64,000 nt of DNA from positions 682,001 through 746,000 of the forward strand of contig NZ_AQGV01000012.1 of assembly GCF_014858725.1 (NCBI RefSeq). Direction: 5' to 3'. Origin of the DNA: Pseudoalteromonas aurantia 208 (GTDB lineage Bacteria; Pseudomonadota; Gammaproteobacteria; Enterobacterales; Alteromonadaceae). A program made the translations under genes and the position numbers. A model generated the notes under the pieces. The model was not told the DNA's origin and did no database searches. It saw only the letters and a list, made by a program, of their open reading frames with translations. Position 1 is the first letter of the stretch. The number at the start of each line of letters is the position of its first letter. Below, piece after piece: positions 37,799 to 49,500 of this stretch.

Positions 37799-38441
37799 TT
37801 GGTTTTGCACGGCAGTGTTATTAAGCATGTCGTTTATGTCACAGGCCACAGAGTTTGTGGTGTCATATGATGGTTTTTACGACAGATTGAAAGTAATTGA
37901 AAAAGGTGAGTTCGAGTTCGCTCGTATAAACTTCTATGTTGTAGACAGTACAACGTTGGCACCTTGTACAATTGGTAGTGGGAAAATTATAACAGAAAAT
38001 AGCGAAGCACCTTTGGCGTATACAGAGCAAGCTCAATTACTGTTACCATTTGATAAAAAGCTAGACAAAGATAAAGCGGTGCTGGTTATAGAACCCCGTG
38101 ACCCTCAGCATCAATGCCAATTGAAATTTCAAATTGAAGCAGAGCATTTTGATACAATGCAATTGACTAAAGCGAGTTTATATCAATTACACAATGAATT
38201 TGATACGTTACTTTCTGATCTGTCAGGTTTTTTTGTTAGTAAGTTAATGCGCTTTTTACTACCGGAACAAAAAGGGGTGATAGTTGAATTCTCTCAACCC
38301 GTGACTTTAGATAATATAGATATTAAGTGTGAACGTACATTATGTCATTTTGCAGTGGATGCGACGTGGGATGGAATTGAAACTGCATTAGTAGATACGC
38401 CAGCTTCGATTGTGTCAGTGAAACCTTGGATATCAAAATAG
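37788..38441 (+). CDS. Secreted DUF2987-like protein
   Basis: The 217-residue protein starts at an ATG inside the end of the bax-like gene (11-base overlap), so it is translationally coupled to it. It has a signal peptide (to about residue 20, ending SQA) and a mature part beginning TEFVVSYDGFYDRLKVIEKGEFEFARINFYV, which resembles the DUF2987 family of Vibrio, Shewanella and Pseudoalteromonas. No catalytic motif is visible. Coupling to a peptidoglycan hydrolase suggests a cell-envelope role, but that is inference. Confidence 0.7.
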   Translation: MKSNWFCTAVLLSMSFMSQATEFVVSYDGFYDRLKVIEKGEFEFARINFYVVDSTTLAPCTIGSGKIITENSEAPLAYTEQAQLLLPFDKKLDKDKAVLVIEPRDPQHQCQLKFQIEAEHFDTMQLTKASLYQLHNEFDTLLSDLSGFFVSKLMRFLLPEQKGVIVEFSQPVTLDNIDIKCERTLCHFAVDATWDGIETALVDTPASIVSVKPWISK

Positions 38442-38603
38442 GTCTTTTACGCTTAGTTCTGATATCTAACGAGCTATAGAGGTACGAGTGTGAAGGTAAC
38501 GAATAAAGTCGACGATGTGCAGCTATTTTTTGGTGATGTGACGATGTTGGAAATAGTTTTCTAAGGTTGAACCGATATTAGCAATTAATCATATGAATTA
38601 GTA

Positions 38604-38624
38604 CGGCACTTTAAGTGCCGTTTT
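38604..38624 (+). terminator. Rho-independent terminator downstream of the DUF2987 gene
   Basis: CGGCACT (38604-38610) and AGTGCCG (38614-38620) form a 7-bp stem with a 3-base loop, followed directly by TTTT. It lies about 160 bases after the DUF2987-like stop codon. Confidence 0.8.
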
Positions 38625-38688
38625 CTATGTCTACTTTTTAATAAAAGCGCTATAGATGACGATGTGTTGGAATATTAAGTGGGAATAC

Positions 38689-38716
38689 TTGTAAAATATG
38701 ATTTTGTTGCTATATT
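38689..38716 (+). promoter_or_regulatory. Candidate sigma-70 promoter for the 38757 gene
   Basis: TTGTAA (38689-38694) is followed by 16 bases and TATATT (38711-38716), which has five of six matches to the -10 consensus. The ATG lies 40 bases downstream with AAGGA at good spacing, consistent with an independent transcript. Confidence 0.5.
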
Positions 38717-38756
38717 AGGTACCTGGTTGAGGCCAACATTAAAATAAGGATTATCA

Positions 38757-39272
38757 ATGAAAACTCTATCAATACTATTTGCTGGTGCAGTTTTATCTTC
38801 AGTGGCTTACGCGGCGGATACTATTCCCGATGGCTGGGCAGGCACTTACAAGGGGGAGTGTGAGCTTATTTCTCCTCGACACGGGTCTTATTATAACTTT
38901 GCAATGTCTTTAGAAATTGCGGCACAAGATACTGGTAAGGTTTCGTGGACGCTCAGTTATGGCTCAGGGCAATCAGCAAGTGTACGTAACTATAATCTAT
39001 TAACAATCAATGCTGATAGAGGCCATTATGCTGTGGATGAAAATAACGGGATTGTGATTGATCAATTCCTAACAGGTAATGAGTTTATAAGTATGTTTGA
39101 AATTGGCAGTAGTAAAATTCAAACAACATACGCACTCGATAGCAATGGAACAATGGATGTGTCAATGGATAGTTTTACTTTTAAGACAATTCGTGATGCT
39201 GAAATCGGACCATACACTGTTGCTAATTACGGTTTCAAATCGAAACAAAAGTGCCGCTTATATAAGTGGTAA
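38757..39272 (+). CDS. Secreted protein of unknown function
   Basis: The 171-residue product has a clear signal peptide (MKTLSILFAGAVLSSVAYA, cleaved before ADTIPDG). The mature protein begins GWAGTYKGECELISP and ends KSKQKCRLYKW, with one cysteine near each end that could form a disulfide. The alternating pattern suggests a beta-rich fold, and the opening GTYKGEC is reminiscent of small secreted lipocalin-like proteins, but I do not recognise the family. AAGGA precedes the ATG. It has its own promoter candidate and is the last gene before the lipopeptide assembly line; a link to it is not supported by any sequence evidence. Confidence 0.7.
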   Translation: MKTLSILFAGAVLSSVAYAADTIPDGWAGTYKGECELISPRHGSYYNFAMSLEIAAQDTGKVSWTLSYGSGQSASVRNYNLLTINADRGHYAVDENNGIVIDQFLTGNEFISMFEIGSSKIQTTYALDSNGTMDVSMDSFTFKTIRDAEIGPYTVANYGFKSKQKCRLYKW

Positions 39273-40089
39273 GTTGAATGCAACTTAACAAAGCAGTGGT
39301 TTGTAATTACTAGCCACTTCTTATGTACTAACTTCATGAAATTTGAAAAATACAAATGCTATAAATTTACCCTATCACGCATTAGTTGAATCTCTGGCCT
39401 CATTGCCTTTTCGCTGCAAGTACGCACCCAACTCGCCTTATTCTACGTTAAATTAATGTTATGCTGTGAATTGAATTAGTTAAAAACCTGGAGGTATAGG
39501 CTTATTTATTGACGAGTTCAATTTACCTGTTTTAAAGTTCAGCATGTCAGCTATTTTGGCATAATCGTCAAACCTGCTCACTTTCTTAATAGCCACTACT
39601 ATCGTTGTTTTTTCTTATATAGTCAGTTGCATTAGCATACAAGTATGAGTCACAAAATGTGATAAATTTCATGTTCAATGTAAATAATATCGATATCTAA
39701 ACAAAACCCTTAATCAATGGCCAGGGTATTCTATTTCACTATTCGGCAAAATAAAAAATAAGTAATTGATATAAATAATTATGTTTTTATTCTCACCTGT
39801 CGGCTACCACTTTTCACAATCAAGATTTTAGTTTCAAAAAGTACTCTGTTTTTTCAAGAATTACCTAAGATTAAAGTTTACATGTTGTTAATGTAATTGA
39901 CTGTAATTTACCCATGCAATTATATTCAGTACTATCTATTAAGATACTGATTCATAGATTCACGATGTTGAGCAGCATGAAATACAAGTATGTTTTTTTG
40001 TTGTGATAATCTGACTTATATCTATGGCTTGTTAATTTTTTTGTTGTTTATCTTTATTTTTTAGGTGTTTGTGGTAGCATTTTTGTAAA

Positions 40090-40107
40090 TGTCCATGATG
40101 TTGGACA
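40090..40107. promoter_or_regulatory. Dyad symmetric site, possible operator
   Basis: TGTCCA and TGGACA form a perfect 6-bp inverted repeat with a 6-base spacer (total TGTCCATGATGTTGGACA). The geometry fits a dimeric transcription factor or a small hairpin. It lies about 450 bases before the first assembly-line gene. No regulator can be matched to it from sequence alone. Confidence 0.3.
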
Positions 40108-40463
40108 CCTCTAGTAGTTTTGTATTGGCATACTTATAAGGTTATTTTTGCGAGATTTGTCATATTCTTTGAGTACTAGTTTATTTAAATGAGTGCATAA
40201 ACTAATTTCGAAAGACGTTTTATGAAAAGTCTGCCTTTAGAGTTAGCTTATGTCTTTAGGCAATAAGATGTAGTAGGAAAGGTGCAGTTAAATTAGCAGA
40301 GCTGGTGGTTTAAGCGGTTAGTTTTACCTTTGATTTGCAATAAATGTTTCACTAAACCCTGCCATTTTAAAAACACAGAATGCACGGTTTTTAATAAATG
40401 TTTATTGATGATATTTAATTGATTCTATTTTTTCAATTTTAAGTGGTAATAGGCTGAAACACC

Positions 40464-40492
40464 TTGAGTAACGCGATTTAATGCACTTTACT
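40464..40492 (+). promoter_or_regulatory. Candidate sigma-70 promoter for the lipopeptide operon
   Basis: TTGAGT (40464-40469), a 17-base spacer and TTTACT (40487-40492) each match the consensus at four of six positions. The site lies 64 bases upstream of the first ATG. It is the best-spaced pair near the gene but is not strong, so expression may depend on an activator. Confidence 0.32.
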
Positions 40493-40556
40493 GTGTAAAT
40501 TGCCGTGCTGAGGATGTGACATCTGACTGATCCGCAGAACCAATGATGGGCATGGA

Positions 40557-43500
40557 ATGAATACAGATTTAGTGACTAGGTTAGTCGCATTGGCTAATAC
40601 GCGTGGTAGCGACATTGCATATCAATATTTTTATGAAGATGGTAAGCCATGTAGAGTAATGAGCTACTCTGAACTAGACGAGAGAGCAAAGCAAGTTGCA
40701 ATACATCTTCAGCAACATTTTTCCAAAGGCGACCGAGCACTCTTATTGTTTAACTCAGGCTTTGAATTTGTTGAAGCTTTCTTTGCTTGCTTATATGCAG
40801 GTATTATCGCGGTTCCTGTTTATCCACCTAAAAAAAATCAAAATGTTGATCGCTTAAGAAGTATCGTGACTGATGCGGGTGCAAAAGGTGCCTTAACCAG
40901 TGAGAAAATTTATGAAATTGCACGCCCTCTATTTGATTCTGAAGCACAATTAGCCAAACTAGCCGTATTTACAACTGATTCAGAAAGCACCACTAAGGTA
41001 CAAACGCAGCAATGGTGTTTTAGTGATATTTTATTGGATGATTTAGCATTTTTGCAGTATACCTCGGGGTCAACGGGCAATCCTAAAGGGGTGATGGTTA
41101 GCCACGGCAATATCATCGATAACCAAGAAATGATGAAAATTGCATTTGGGCATGATAATTCAACCCCAATAGTCAGTTGGTTGCCACATTTCCATGATAT
41201 GGGTCTTATTTTTGGTATTTTGCATCCGATATATATTGGTGCACCTGCATCCTTAATGAACCCAACTTATTTTTTGCAAAAGCCTTACCGATGGTTAAAG
41301 TTGTTGAGTGACACCAAAGCGGTGACCTCAAGCGCCCCAAACTTTGCATATGATTTATGCGTTGATACTGTCAAAGATGCAGATTTAAAATCTTTAGATC
41401 TATCACATTGGCGCTCTGCATTAAATGGTGCAGAGCCTGTAAGAGCAAGTACTTTAGAGCGTTTTGCGCAAAAGTTTGCAGAGTGTGGATTACATAGAGA
41501 CAGTATTGCACCTTGTTATGGCATGGCTGAAACGACGTTATTTGCTACTGGAGGTAAATTGTCTGTCGCGCCAACGGTATTGCGTTTGGCCAGTCAAGCG
41601 TTAAAAGATGGACAAGCTCGGTTGTTGAGCACGCAAGAATCTATGCCCTCTCAATCAGGTATCTTTTTTGACTTTGATAGTACCTCTCAAGAGCAACCTT
41701 ATTACGCTGTTTCATGTGGTATTGCGTGGCATAATCATACCGTCGCAATTGTAAATCCAGAGAGTAAAGAGCGGTGTGATGATGGTGACACAGGGGAAAT
41801 TTGGGTTAAAGGTGCAAGTGTTGCACAAGGATATTGGGGTAAAGAAGCGCTAACAAAAGAGATATTTCAAGCACATATTGCAGATGACAATGATGGCCCG
41901 TATTTACGCACGGGAGATTTAGGGTTTATCTTTCAAGACGAATTATTTGTCACAGGTAGATCAAAAGATGTGCTTATTTTTCGGGGGAAAAATTATTATC
42001 CTCAAGATATAGAGCTTACGGTCAGCAATGCACATGAGGCATTAGATGCCAACGGAGGGGCTGCATTTTCAATTGTTTCATCGCCGGACCAACAAGCAAA
42101 CCAATCAGCAACGCAAGAGCGTTTGATCATAGTCCAGCAAGTAAAACGTACTGCGGTGCGTAAGCTCAACCCTGAGAGCGTAACCGCTGACATTATGGCC
42201 GCGGTAACACAACATCATGGTGTAACACCATATGAAGTTGTGTTAATCAAACCTGGTCGTATTTTAAAAACATCTAGTGGTAAAATTCAGCGCCAAGAAA
42301 ATAAACGGCACTACGTAGAAGCCTTATTTTCACCTTTATATCGAACCCTTCATGGGAATGAATTAGCTGAAACTCACGCGCCATTAACGGCAGGTTCTTC
42401 ACAAAACGCATCAGGCAAATTATTGATAGAAAAGCTGTTGCAGCAGGTCGTTGGTCAAGAGCTCGAAAGTAATGTCCCCGTTTTAGACGTGAATGCACCT
42501 TTTCACTCGCTGGGGGTTGATTCTATGAGGGCGGTACGGATCTCTGGTGAGTTAATGGAAATGCATGGCATTGAGCTGGAAGCAACAGTGTTATATGAAT
42601 ACCCGACTATTGCTCAGCTTAGTGACTATTTGTGGCAGTTTGAGCAAGTACAAAGCGTGGTATTACAGAATCAAGGTATTGAAAACGTTATAAATCAGAG
42701 TGACATGGATGATACGGTAAAAAACATCAACACTCCGATTGGTAAAAGTACAGAGCAGGCTTTAGATAAGAGAGATGTTGCAGTTATCGGTATGGCTTGT
42801 CGCTATCCGCAGGCAAATAATATTGAGGAATTTTGGCAGCTCATTTGTGATAAACGAGACGCCATTTCTTTACCTTCCGAAAAGCGTCAACAATTGTGTC
42901 CTAATTTGGAAGCGGGTCGGTTTGGTGGGTATTTAGAAGATATTGCGCAGTTTGATGCCGCTTTGTTTGGAATCTCTCCAACGGAAGCAAAATATATTGA
43001 TCCTCAACATCGTTTACTACTGCAAGTCAGTTATCACGCCATCCAGGCTGGTGGCTATTCCCCATCAGCTTTATCAGGAAGCAATACAGGCGTGTATGTG
43101 GGAATTTCACAGAACGACTACTTTGCCATGTCACAGCAGTTTGATAAACAAAATGCTTATCTTGGTACTGGGACAGCACTGAGTATTGCTGCAAATCGGC
43201 TATCGTACTTTTATAATTTTACGGGGCCTAGCATTTCGATTGATACAGCATGCTCTTCATCTTTAGTAGCGCTTCATCAAGCAATTCAGAGCATCAAAAG
43301 AGGAGAGATCTCTCAAGCGATTGTGTGTGGTGTGAATTTAATTCTCAGTGATGAAGTGACTAAAGCCTGTGAAGCCGCACAAATGCTTGCTGATGATGGT
43401 CGTTGTAAAACATTTTCAGACGCTGCTGATGGATATGTTCGCAGTGAAGGTGTTGGTTGTTTGTTTTTGAAGCCATTGGAAGGGGCTTATCGGGCGCAAG

Positions 43501-46500
43501 ATCCAATACAAGGCATATTAAAAGGCAGTGCTGTAAATCAAGATGGACGCAGTAATGGTATTACAGCGCCTAATGGCTTATCACAACAGACTGTTATTAA
43601 AGCAGCTTTACACAACGCAGCTGTTTGTGCTGAAGATGTACAGTATGTTGAAGCACATGGAACTGGTACTAAATTGGGTGATCCTATCGAGTTATCAGCG
43701 CTAAGCAAAGTATATAGACCTCAGGGTCAAATGGCGTCTCCCATTACTGTCGGCGCGGTTAAAGCCAATATAGGCCACTTAGAATCAGGCGCCGGGATTG
43801 CAGGTGTTATTAAAACTCTATTGTGTATGCAGCATGGAAAAATTCCAGCTCAGCCCCACATTAATACACTTAATACGCATGTTCCTTGGGCAAAAATGCC
43901 TTTAGTCGCGAATACTTCTGATACTCATTGGCCAAAAGAGGATTTAGCACATTATGCAGGGGTAAGTTCATTTGGTTTTGGGGGAACCAATGCGCATGTA
44001 ATTTGTGAAGCGGCACCTAAGCAAAATCTCCTTGATGTTAATTTACTGGCGCAAACAGGGTTTTATTTACTCGCTGTTTCAGCAAAAACGCCTTTAGCAC
44101 TGAATCAGTCTCTTAATCGTTACTACGAGGTGTTAGCTAAACTAGACGCTAATGAGTTTGATGCATTGGTTTATAACAATGCAAGGCAGCCTCATATGAG
44201 AGAGTATAAGCGGGTGGTACACGGTTTAAGTCGAACACAATTACTTGAAAACCTGAACATGGCTAACAAAACCTATAGTGCGCATCATGACGGCGGGTCT
44301 CATAATATCAGTGAGTTGGCTTTATTGTTCACGGGGCAGGGTGCTCAGTATGCAAATATGGCAAAGTCTTTGTATTCAACACAGGCAGTATTTAAGGCAG
44401 CGATAGACGAATGTAATGATTTGCTAGAGAATCAGCGAGCAGAAAGTTTGCTGGACGTGTTATACGGCAATCCACAAGCTGAGTTGTTCAACGAAGCACA
44501 GTGGACACAAATTTGTTTATTTGCCGTGGAATACGCTTTCTCAAAGTTATTGTTAAGCTTAGGTATTACACCGAAATATTTGGTCAGTCATAGTGTTGGA
44601 GAATATGCTGCTGCATGTATTGCAGAGGTTTTCTCTATCGAAGATGCAGTTAAACTGATTGCCGCCCGAGCATCGTTAATGGCAGAGCTGCCTAATGAAG
44701 GCCGAATGATATCAATACGCTGTACTGATATTGTGGCACAAGAAATAGTTGCGAAGTGCCATGCTGACTGTTCAACTCAGGTTTGCATTTGCGCATTTCA
44801 TGCAGAGTCAGGGGTGGTGTTATCTGGGCAAAATACCGCGATTGATTTTGTATGTAGGCAGTTAGAACAGAAGAAAATTAAATATAGGGAGGTAAACACT
44901 GCACGTGCTTTTCACTCTCCATTAATGGCACCTATACTTAGTGAGTTTGCAAAAGTAGCCAATAGCATTACTTTCTCTTTACCTAAGTATCCCTATTTGT
45001 CTTCGGTTACAGGTGAGTTTGAAACTGACGCACTGACAACCCCTGATTATTGGGTGCAACAAATTATTAAACCTGTACGGTTTGATTTGTGTCTGCATCA
45101 ATTAAATAAAGTTGCACCACTTTGTACGCTCGAAGTGGGGCCCAAACCTGTATTGAGTGCCCTTGTTCAAGAAAACCTTAAAGATCATCATTGTGAATGT
45201 TTGCATGTACTCCATAACATAGGGGAAGATGTATCGCGCTTTCCAGCAAGTATTGGTCGCTTATTTGAATTAGGATTGGAGCTTGATTGGTCTTGCGTTT
45301 ACCCTCAAAAATCGGTTCCAAGACAGAGTTTACCTGCTTATCCATTTGATGAGCATGCTCATTGGATTGTGCCTTTAAGTACCCAAGAGAGTAAAAATAA
45401 AGCATCGAACGGGCACCGCCATGCAGATGAAGTTAACGCTTATGTTAAAGGCGCAATTGTTCAAGGCAAGCATAGTGAAGACCGACAAGTCATAATTCGA
45501 GAGTTTGTATTGTCTACATTGGCAAACTTATTATCTATGCCGGCTGAAGCAATCCAGACAGATCTACCTTTGCTCGAAATGGGCGTAGATTCATTGATGA
45601 TCATGCAGGCTGTTCGCTTATATGAAAGGGAGTTTGGCCTTGAGTTTAGTGTGCGTCAGTTTTATGAAGAGTTAAGCACAGTTGATAGTTTATTGGCTTA
45701 CATTGTACAACATAGTGATTACCGTACTCAGCCAATAGCAGCTAATGTTGAAGAACACGCAACAGACCAATTAGTAAGTGCCGGAGACATTACGCACGGA
45801 AATAACAAGATAGCTTCGTGTGCTGTGGGCCATATAAATGGCGAGCTTGTAAAAGAAATTTGTCAAGCGCAATTACACGCTGCTACTCAAGTTAACAACG
45901 AGCATAGTCGAGATAGTCTCAAGGCGATCACTGCGCAGCAATTACAGTTGCTAACAACGACGACAGAGCGTAGTCACTCATTACCGTTAGGACAAGGTGA
46001 TTCTGAAGATGCTTCAGCAGGCGTAAACGCTGGGTATAAGTACAGCGTTGAGGAAGGTAATGTTACACATTCAGTACCTCAGCCCCAAGCACACAAGTAT
46101 CAAAGTAGCGTTAATTCAGTCTTGCCATCTTTTCAAAAAAAACAGCTTACTTCTCAATTAAAATCTGAACGTATGCAGCAACATTTTGCGGTATTAAGTG
46201 AGGAATATTGTAAAAAAACGGCAAAATCTAAAGCACTAATTAGTGAGAACAGACCATATTTAGCAGACAGTAGAGCTTCGGCTGGATTTAGACTTTCAAG
46301 TAAAGAGTTACTTTACCCAATTTTTTCTCAGCGCTGTGAAAAATCGCGAATATGGGACATTGATGGTAACGAGTACATTGATATTGCTATGGATTTTGGG
46401 GTTAATTTATTCGGCCATAAACCAGACTTTGTAACACAAGCGTTGTTACAGCAAGTTGAGGCGGGTTTGCAGCTTGGGTTAGCCAGCCCGCTTGCGTGTG

Positions 46501-49500
46501 AAGTGGCATCATTGATTAATGATTTGACCGGTTTAGAGCGTGTCACTTTCTGTAACTCTGGTACTGAAGCGGTCATGACTGCGGTTCGTTTAGCGCGTAA
46601 TACGACTAAACGTGAAAAAGTTGTTCAGTTTTCAGGTGCTTACCATGGACATTATGATGGCACATTAGCACATGCATTGAGTGAAAGTGACGTTGAACCA
46701 ATGTGTTCGGGTGTTCGTCATGGATCAATTAGTGATAATTTGGTTTTAGAATATGCAGATCCTAAGGCGTTAGAGACTATTCGTAAACATGCTTCTTCTA
46801 TTGCAGCCGTATTAGTTGAGCCTGTACAAAGCCGTCATCCTGAATTACAGCCATGGGCATTTTTAAAAGAATTACGCGAGTTGACGAAAGAACTGGGCAT
46901 TGCGCTGATTTTTGACGAGATGATCACTGGGTTTCGAGCACATCCAGGTGGAGTTCAGGGGTTGCTAGATATACAAGCCGATATGGCAACTTATGGAAAA
47001 ATTGTTGGTGGCGGGCTGCCTATCGGTGTGGTTGCGGGTAGCCACGCGTACTTAGATGGTATTGATGGTGGTGTGTGGCAATATGGCGATACTTCTTACC
47101 CCCAAGCAGACACAACGTTCTTTGCTGGGACTTTCTGCAAACACCCATTAGCCATGGCGAGTGCAAAAGCTGTGTTGAGCGAAATAAAACGTCAAGGACC
47201 CGCTTTGTTCGATGCTGTGAATGAAAAAACCACGTACTTGAAAGAGACGTTAAATCGGTTTTTTACAGCAGAGCAGATCCCAATTAGCCTTGAAGCCTTT
47301 ACATCACTATTTAGATTTAAATTTACACAAAACTTGGATGTGTTTTTTTATGAAATGCTCAATCGTGGCGTGTTTATTTGGGAGGGGCGAAATTGCTTCT
47401 TATCAGCAGCGCATACGGATGCTGATGTTGAGGCAATTATCCAAGTCGTACAAGACAGCGCACTCAGTATAAAAAAAGCCGGATATTTTGGCGATTCTTT
47501 AGCATTAGAATCACAGATAAGTGGTGCCAGTGAAAATGACGCTGTGCCCTTAAGTGATGCTCAGCAGCAATTGCTGGCGTTGGCTTTACGGTCTGAGCAA
47601 GGTGCAAAAGCCTATCAGTTACAAGCGACGGTGAAGTTAACTGGTGCAGTGAATAAACGACGTTTAGAGCGTTCAATTAGGGAAGTGATAAAGCAATACC
47701 CAATGCTAAGTTATGGTGTGGATAGCGATACGTTATGTCATAGGAAAGGTGCTTTTAATCAAATATTAATGCCGGTTGTGACAATTGATACAGACGCTCA
47801 GCTGACGGCAAATTTAAGCGCCTTGCGTTACGCCCCGTTTGACTTGGATAATGATGTATTATGCCGTTTTAATTTGGTAGAAGATCAGCGAGGCTGCAGT
47901 TATTTTAGCCTTGTTGCACATCACATACTATATGACGGAGTGTCACTACAGATTACTTTGAAGGCGATTGCAGCTTATTACAATCAGGAAGTGATAGAGC
48001 CCGCAAATTCAAAACTAGACTTTTTTGCCTATATTCAAGCGCTCAAGCAATACCAACAGACAATAAAATTTGAAGAGGATAGGACGTTTTGGTTAACGCA
48101 TTTGGCGACCAGCTGTGAGCTCGCCTTGCCAACGAAGTTTGCGTTAGCTGAAAACATCGATGCAAAGGAGGAGATGCATTTTGAGGTGGAAACACGGAGT
48201 ATACATCTCACAGAGGAGGCCATGCTGAATGTATCGCAGCTTGCTAAACGCAATGGCTGTGGGCAATTTGCTACTTTGTTGTCAATGTACCTTTTATGGT
48301 TAAGTAAATTGACGCAACAATCGATTGTCACGGCAGGGATCCCATGTTCAGATCGACAGTTATTGTCTCGCAGAGATATCGTTGGAAGTTCGGAGGATAT
48401 TTTTGAGCCTGATATCTTAGATAGCCAGTTGGTGGGGTATTGTACTAATATTCTGCCAATTAATATTGATGTTATGGCGTGCAGTCATTTAGGTGAGCTG
48501 ACCAAGCACGTGCAGTCTGTACTACTGACTGCCTTTGAACATCAGCATTATCCATATTCTGCGTTAACGAAAGAAGACATTCATTTACCCTCTACCTTGT
48601 TCAATATGGATAAAGTACCGTCATTACCGGCTTTTGCTGAGCTGAGTATTGATACTGGGCCCTCGGTAACCACCTATAGTCAGTTTGAACTGAATTGTAA
48701 TGTTACCCAAGTTGGTGAGTCATGGTCGTTAGACATAGAGTTTAATAAACACAAATTTGATACCCAACTATTTGATGGCTTCATACAAAGTTTTGTTGCG
48801 TTCATTGAGAAAGGAAACTCTCAAGATACGTTGCACTCACCAGCTTGTTCGTTTGTAACTGAATCAGCTCAAAAAACGTTACTTGAAGAGCAGTTCAATA
48901 AAGCACAGCAACTACGCGTTGACTCGAACAGCTCACAGCCGGCATTAACTAACTATATTGAGCAGTTTGAGCAAATCGTTGCTCAGTACCCGACGCATCC
49001 AGCATTGAGCTGTGAAGAACAAACTTTAACGTATGAGCAATTAAATAGGCGAGTAAACGTACTTGCACACCACTTGCGAGCGCTCGATATTGGCGTCGGT
49101 AGTTTAGTCGCCATTGCTTTGCCTCGGCGTGTTGAGTTGGTGGTGAGTATATTGGCTGTTTTGAAAACAGGTGCGGCATATTTACCATTAGATTTGGCGT
49201 TTCCACAGGCGCGGATAAATTACATTTTAAATGATGCACAAGCGTGCATATTACTCTGTGATAGCCTATGCGACGACAGTGTATTAAATAGTCGCCATAG
49301 TATGACAGTGTTAGATATTGACTCACTATCGAGCACTTTAAATCCAAGCGAGGCGCCGAACTTAAATATCGAGTTATTGCCAACACAGCCTGCCTATGTC
49401 ATTTATACCTCAGGATCTACAGGTCAGCCAAAAGGCGTTGAAATAAATCATTTAGCGCTAATTAACTTTTTATCTGCAATGGTACAAGCGCCTGGAATAT

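Larger units (their letters stand above)
38442..38756. other. Non-coding gap with terminator and promoter
   Basis: This 315-base stretch contains no convincing gene. It holds a terminator-like hairpin (38604-38624) and a candidate promoter for the next gene (38689-38716). The first half, before the hairpin, is presumably the 3' untranslated part of the bax-DUF2987 transcript. Confidence 0.6.
39273..40556. other. Long AT-rich non-coding region upstream of the lipopeptide genes
   Basis: About 1.28 kb lies between the secreted-protein gene and the first assembly-line gene, with no open reading frame that looks coding on either strand. It is visibly AT-rich (parts near 30% GC). It includes a perfect dyad at 40090-40107 and a candidate promoter at 40464-40492. 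No tRNA, insertion sequence, integrase remnant or regulator gene was recognised. It may hold a long leader or the remains of an insertion point. Confidence 0.6.

Noticed and set aside
38490..38564. A 24-codon GTG-initiated open frame after the DUF2987 gene
   Set aside because: Short, with a poor ribosome-binding site and no recognisable sequence; chance occurrence is likely.
39795..39815. Possible lux-box-like site starting ACCTGTCGG
   Set aside because: Only the first half-site resembles the consensus; the second half lacks the inverted repeat.
40222..40266. A 14-residue open frame (MKSLPLELAYVFRQ) upstream of the lipopeptide operon as a leader peptide
   Set aside because: Weak ribosome-binding site and no adjacent attenuator structure; not enough support.
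48949..49386. Long antisense open frames inside the NRPS genes, such as this 145-codon one
   Set aside because: They lie opposite conserved adenylation motifs, have no ribosome-binding site or domain, and are shadows of the coding strand.
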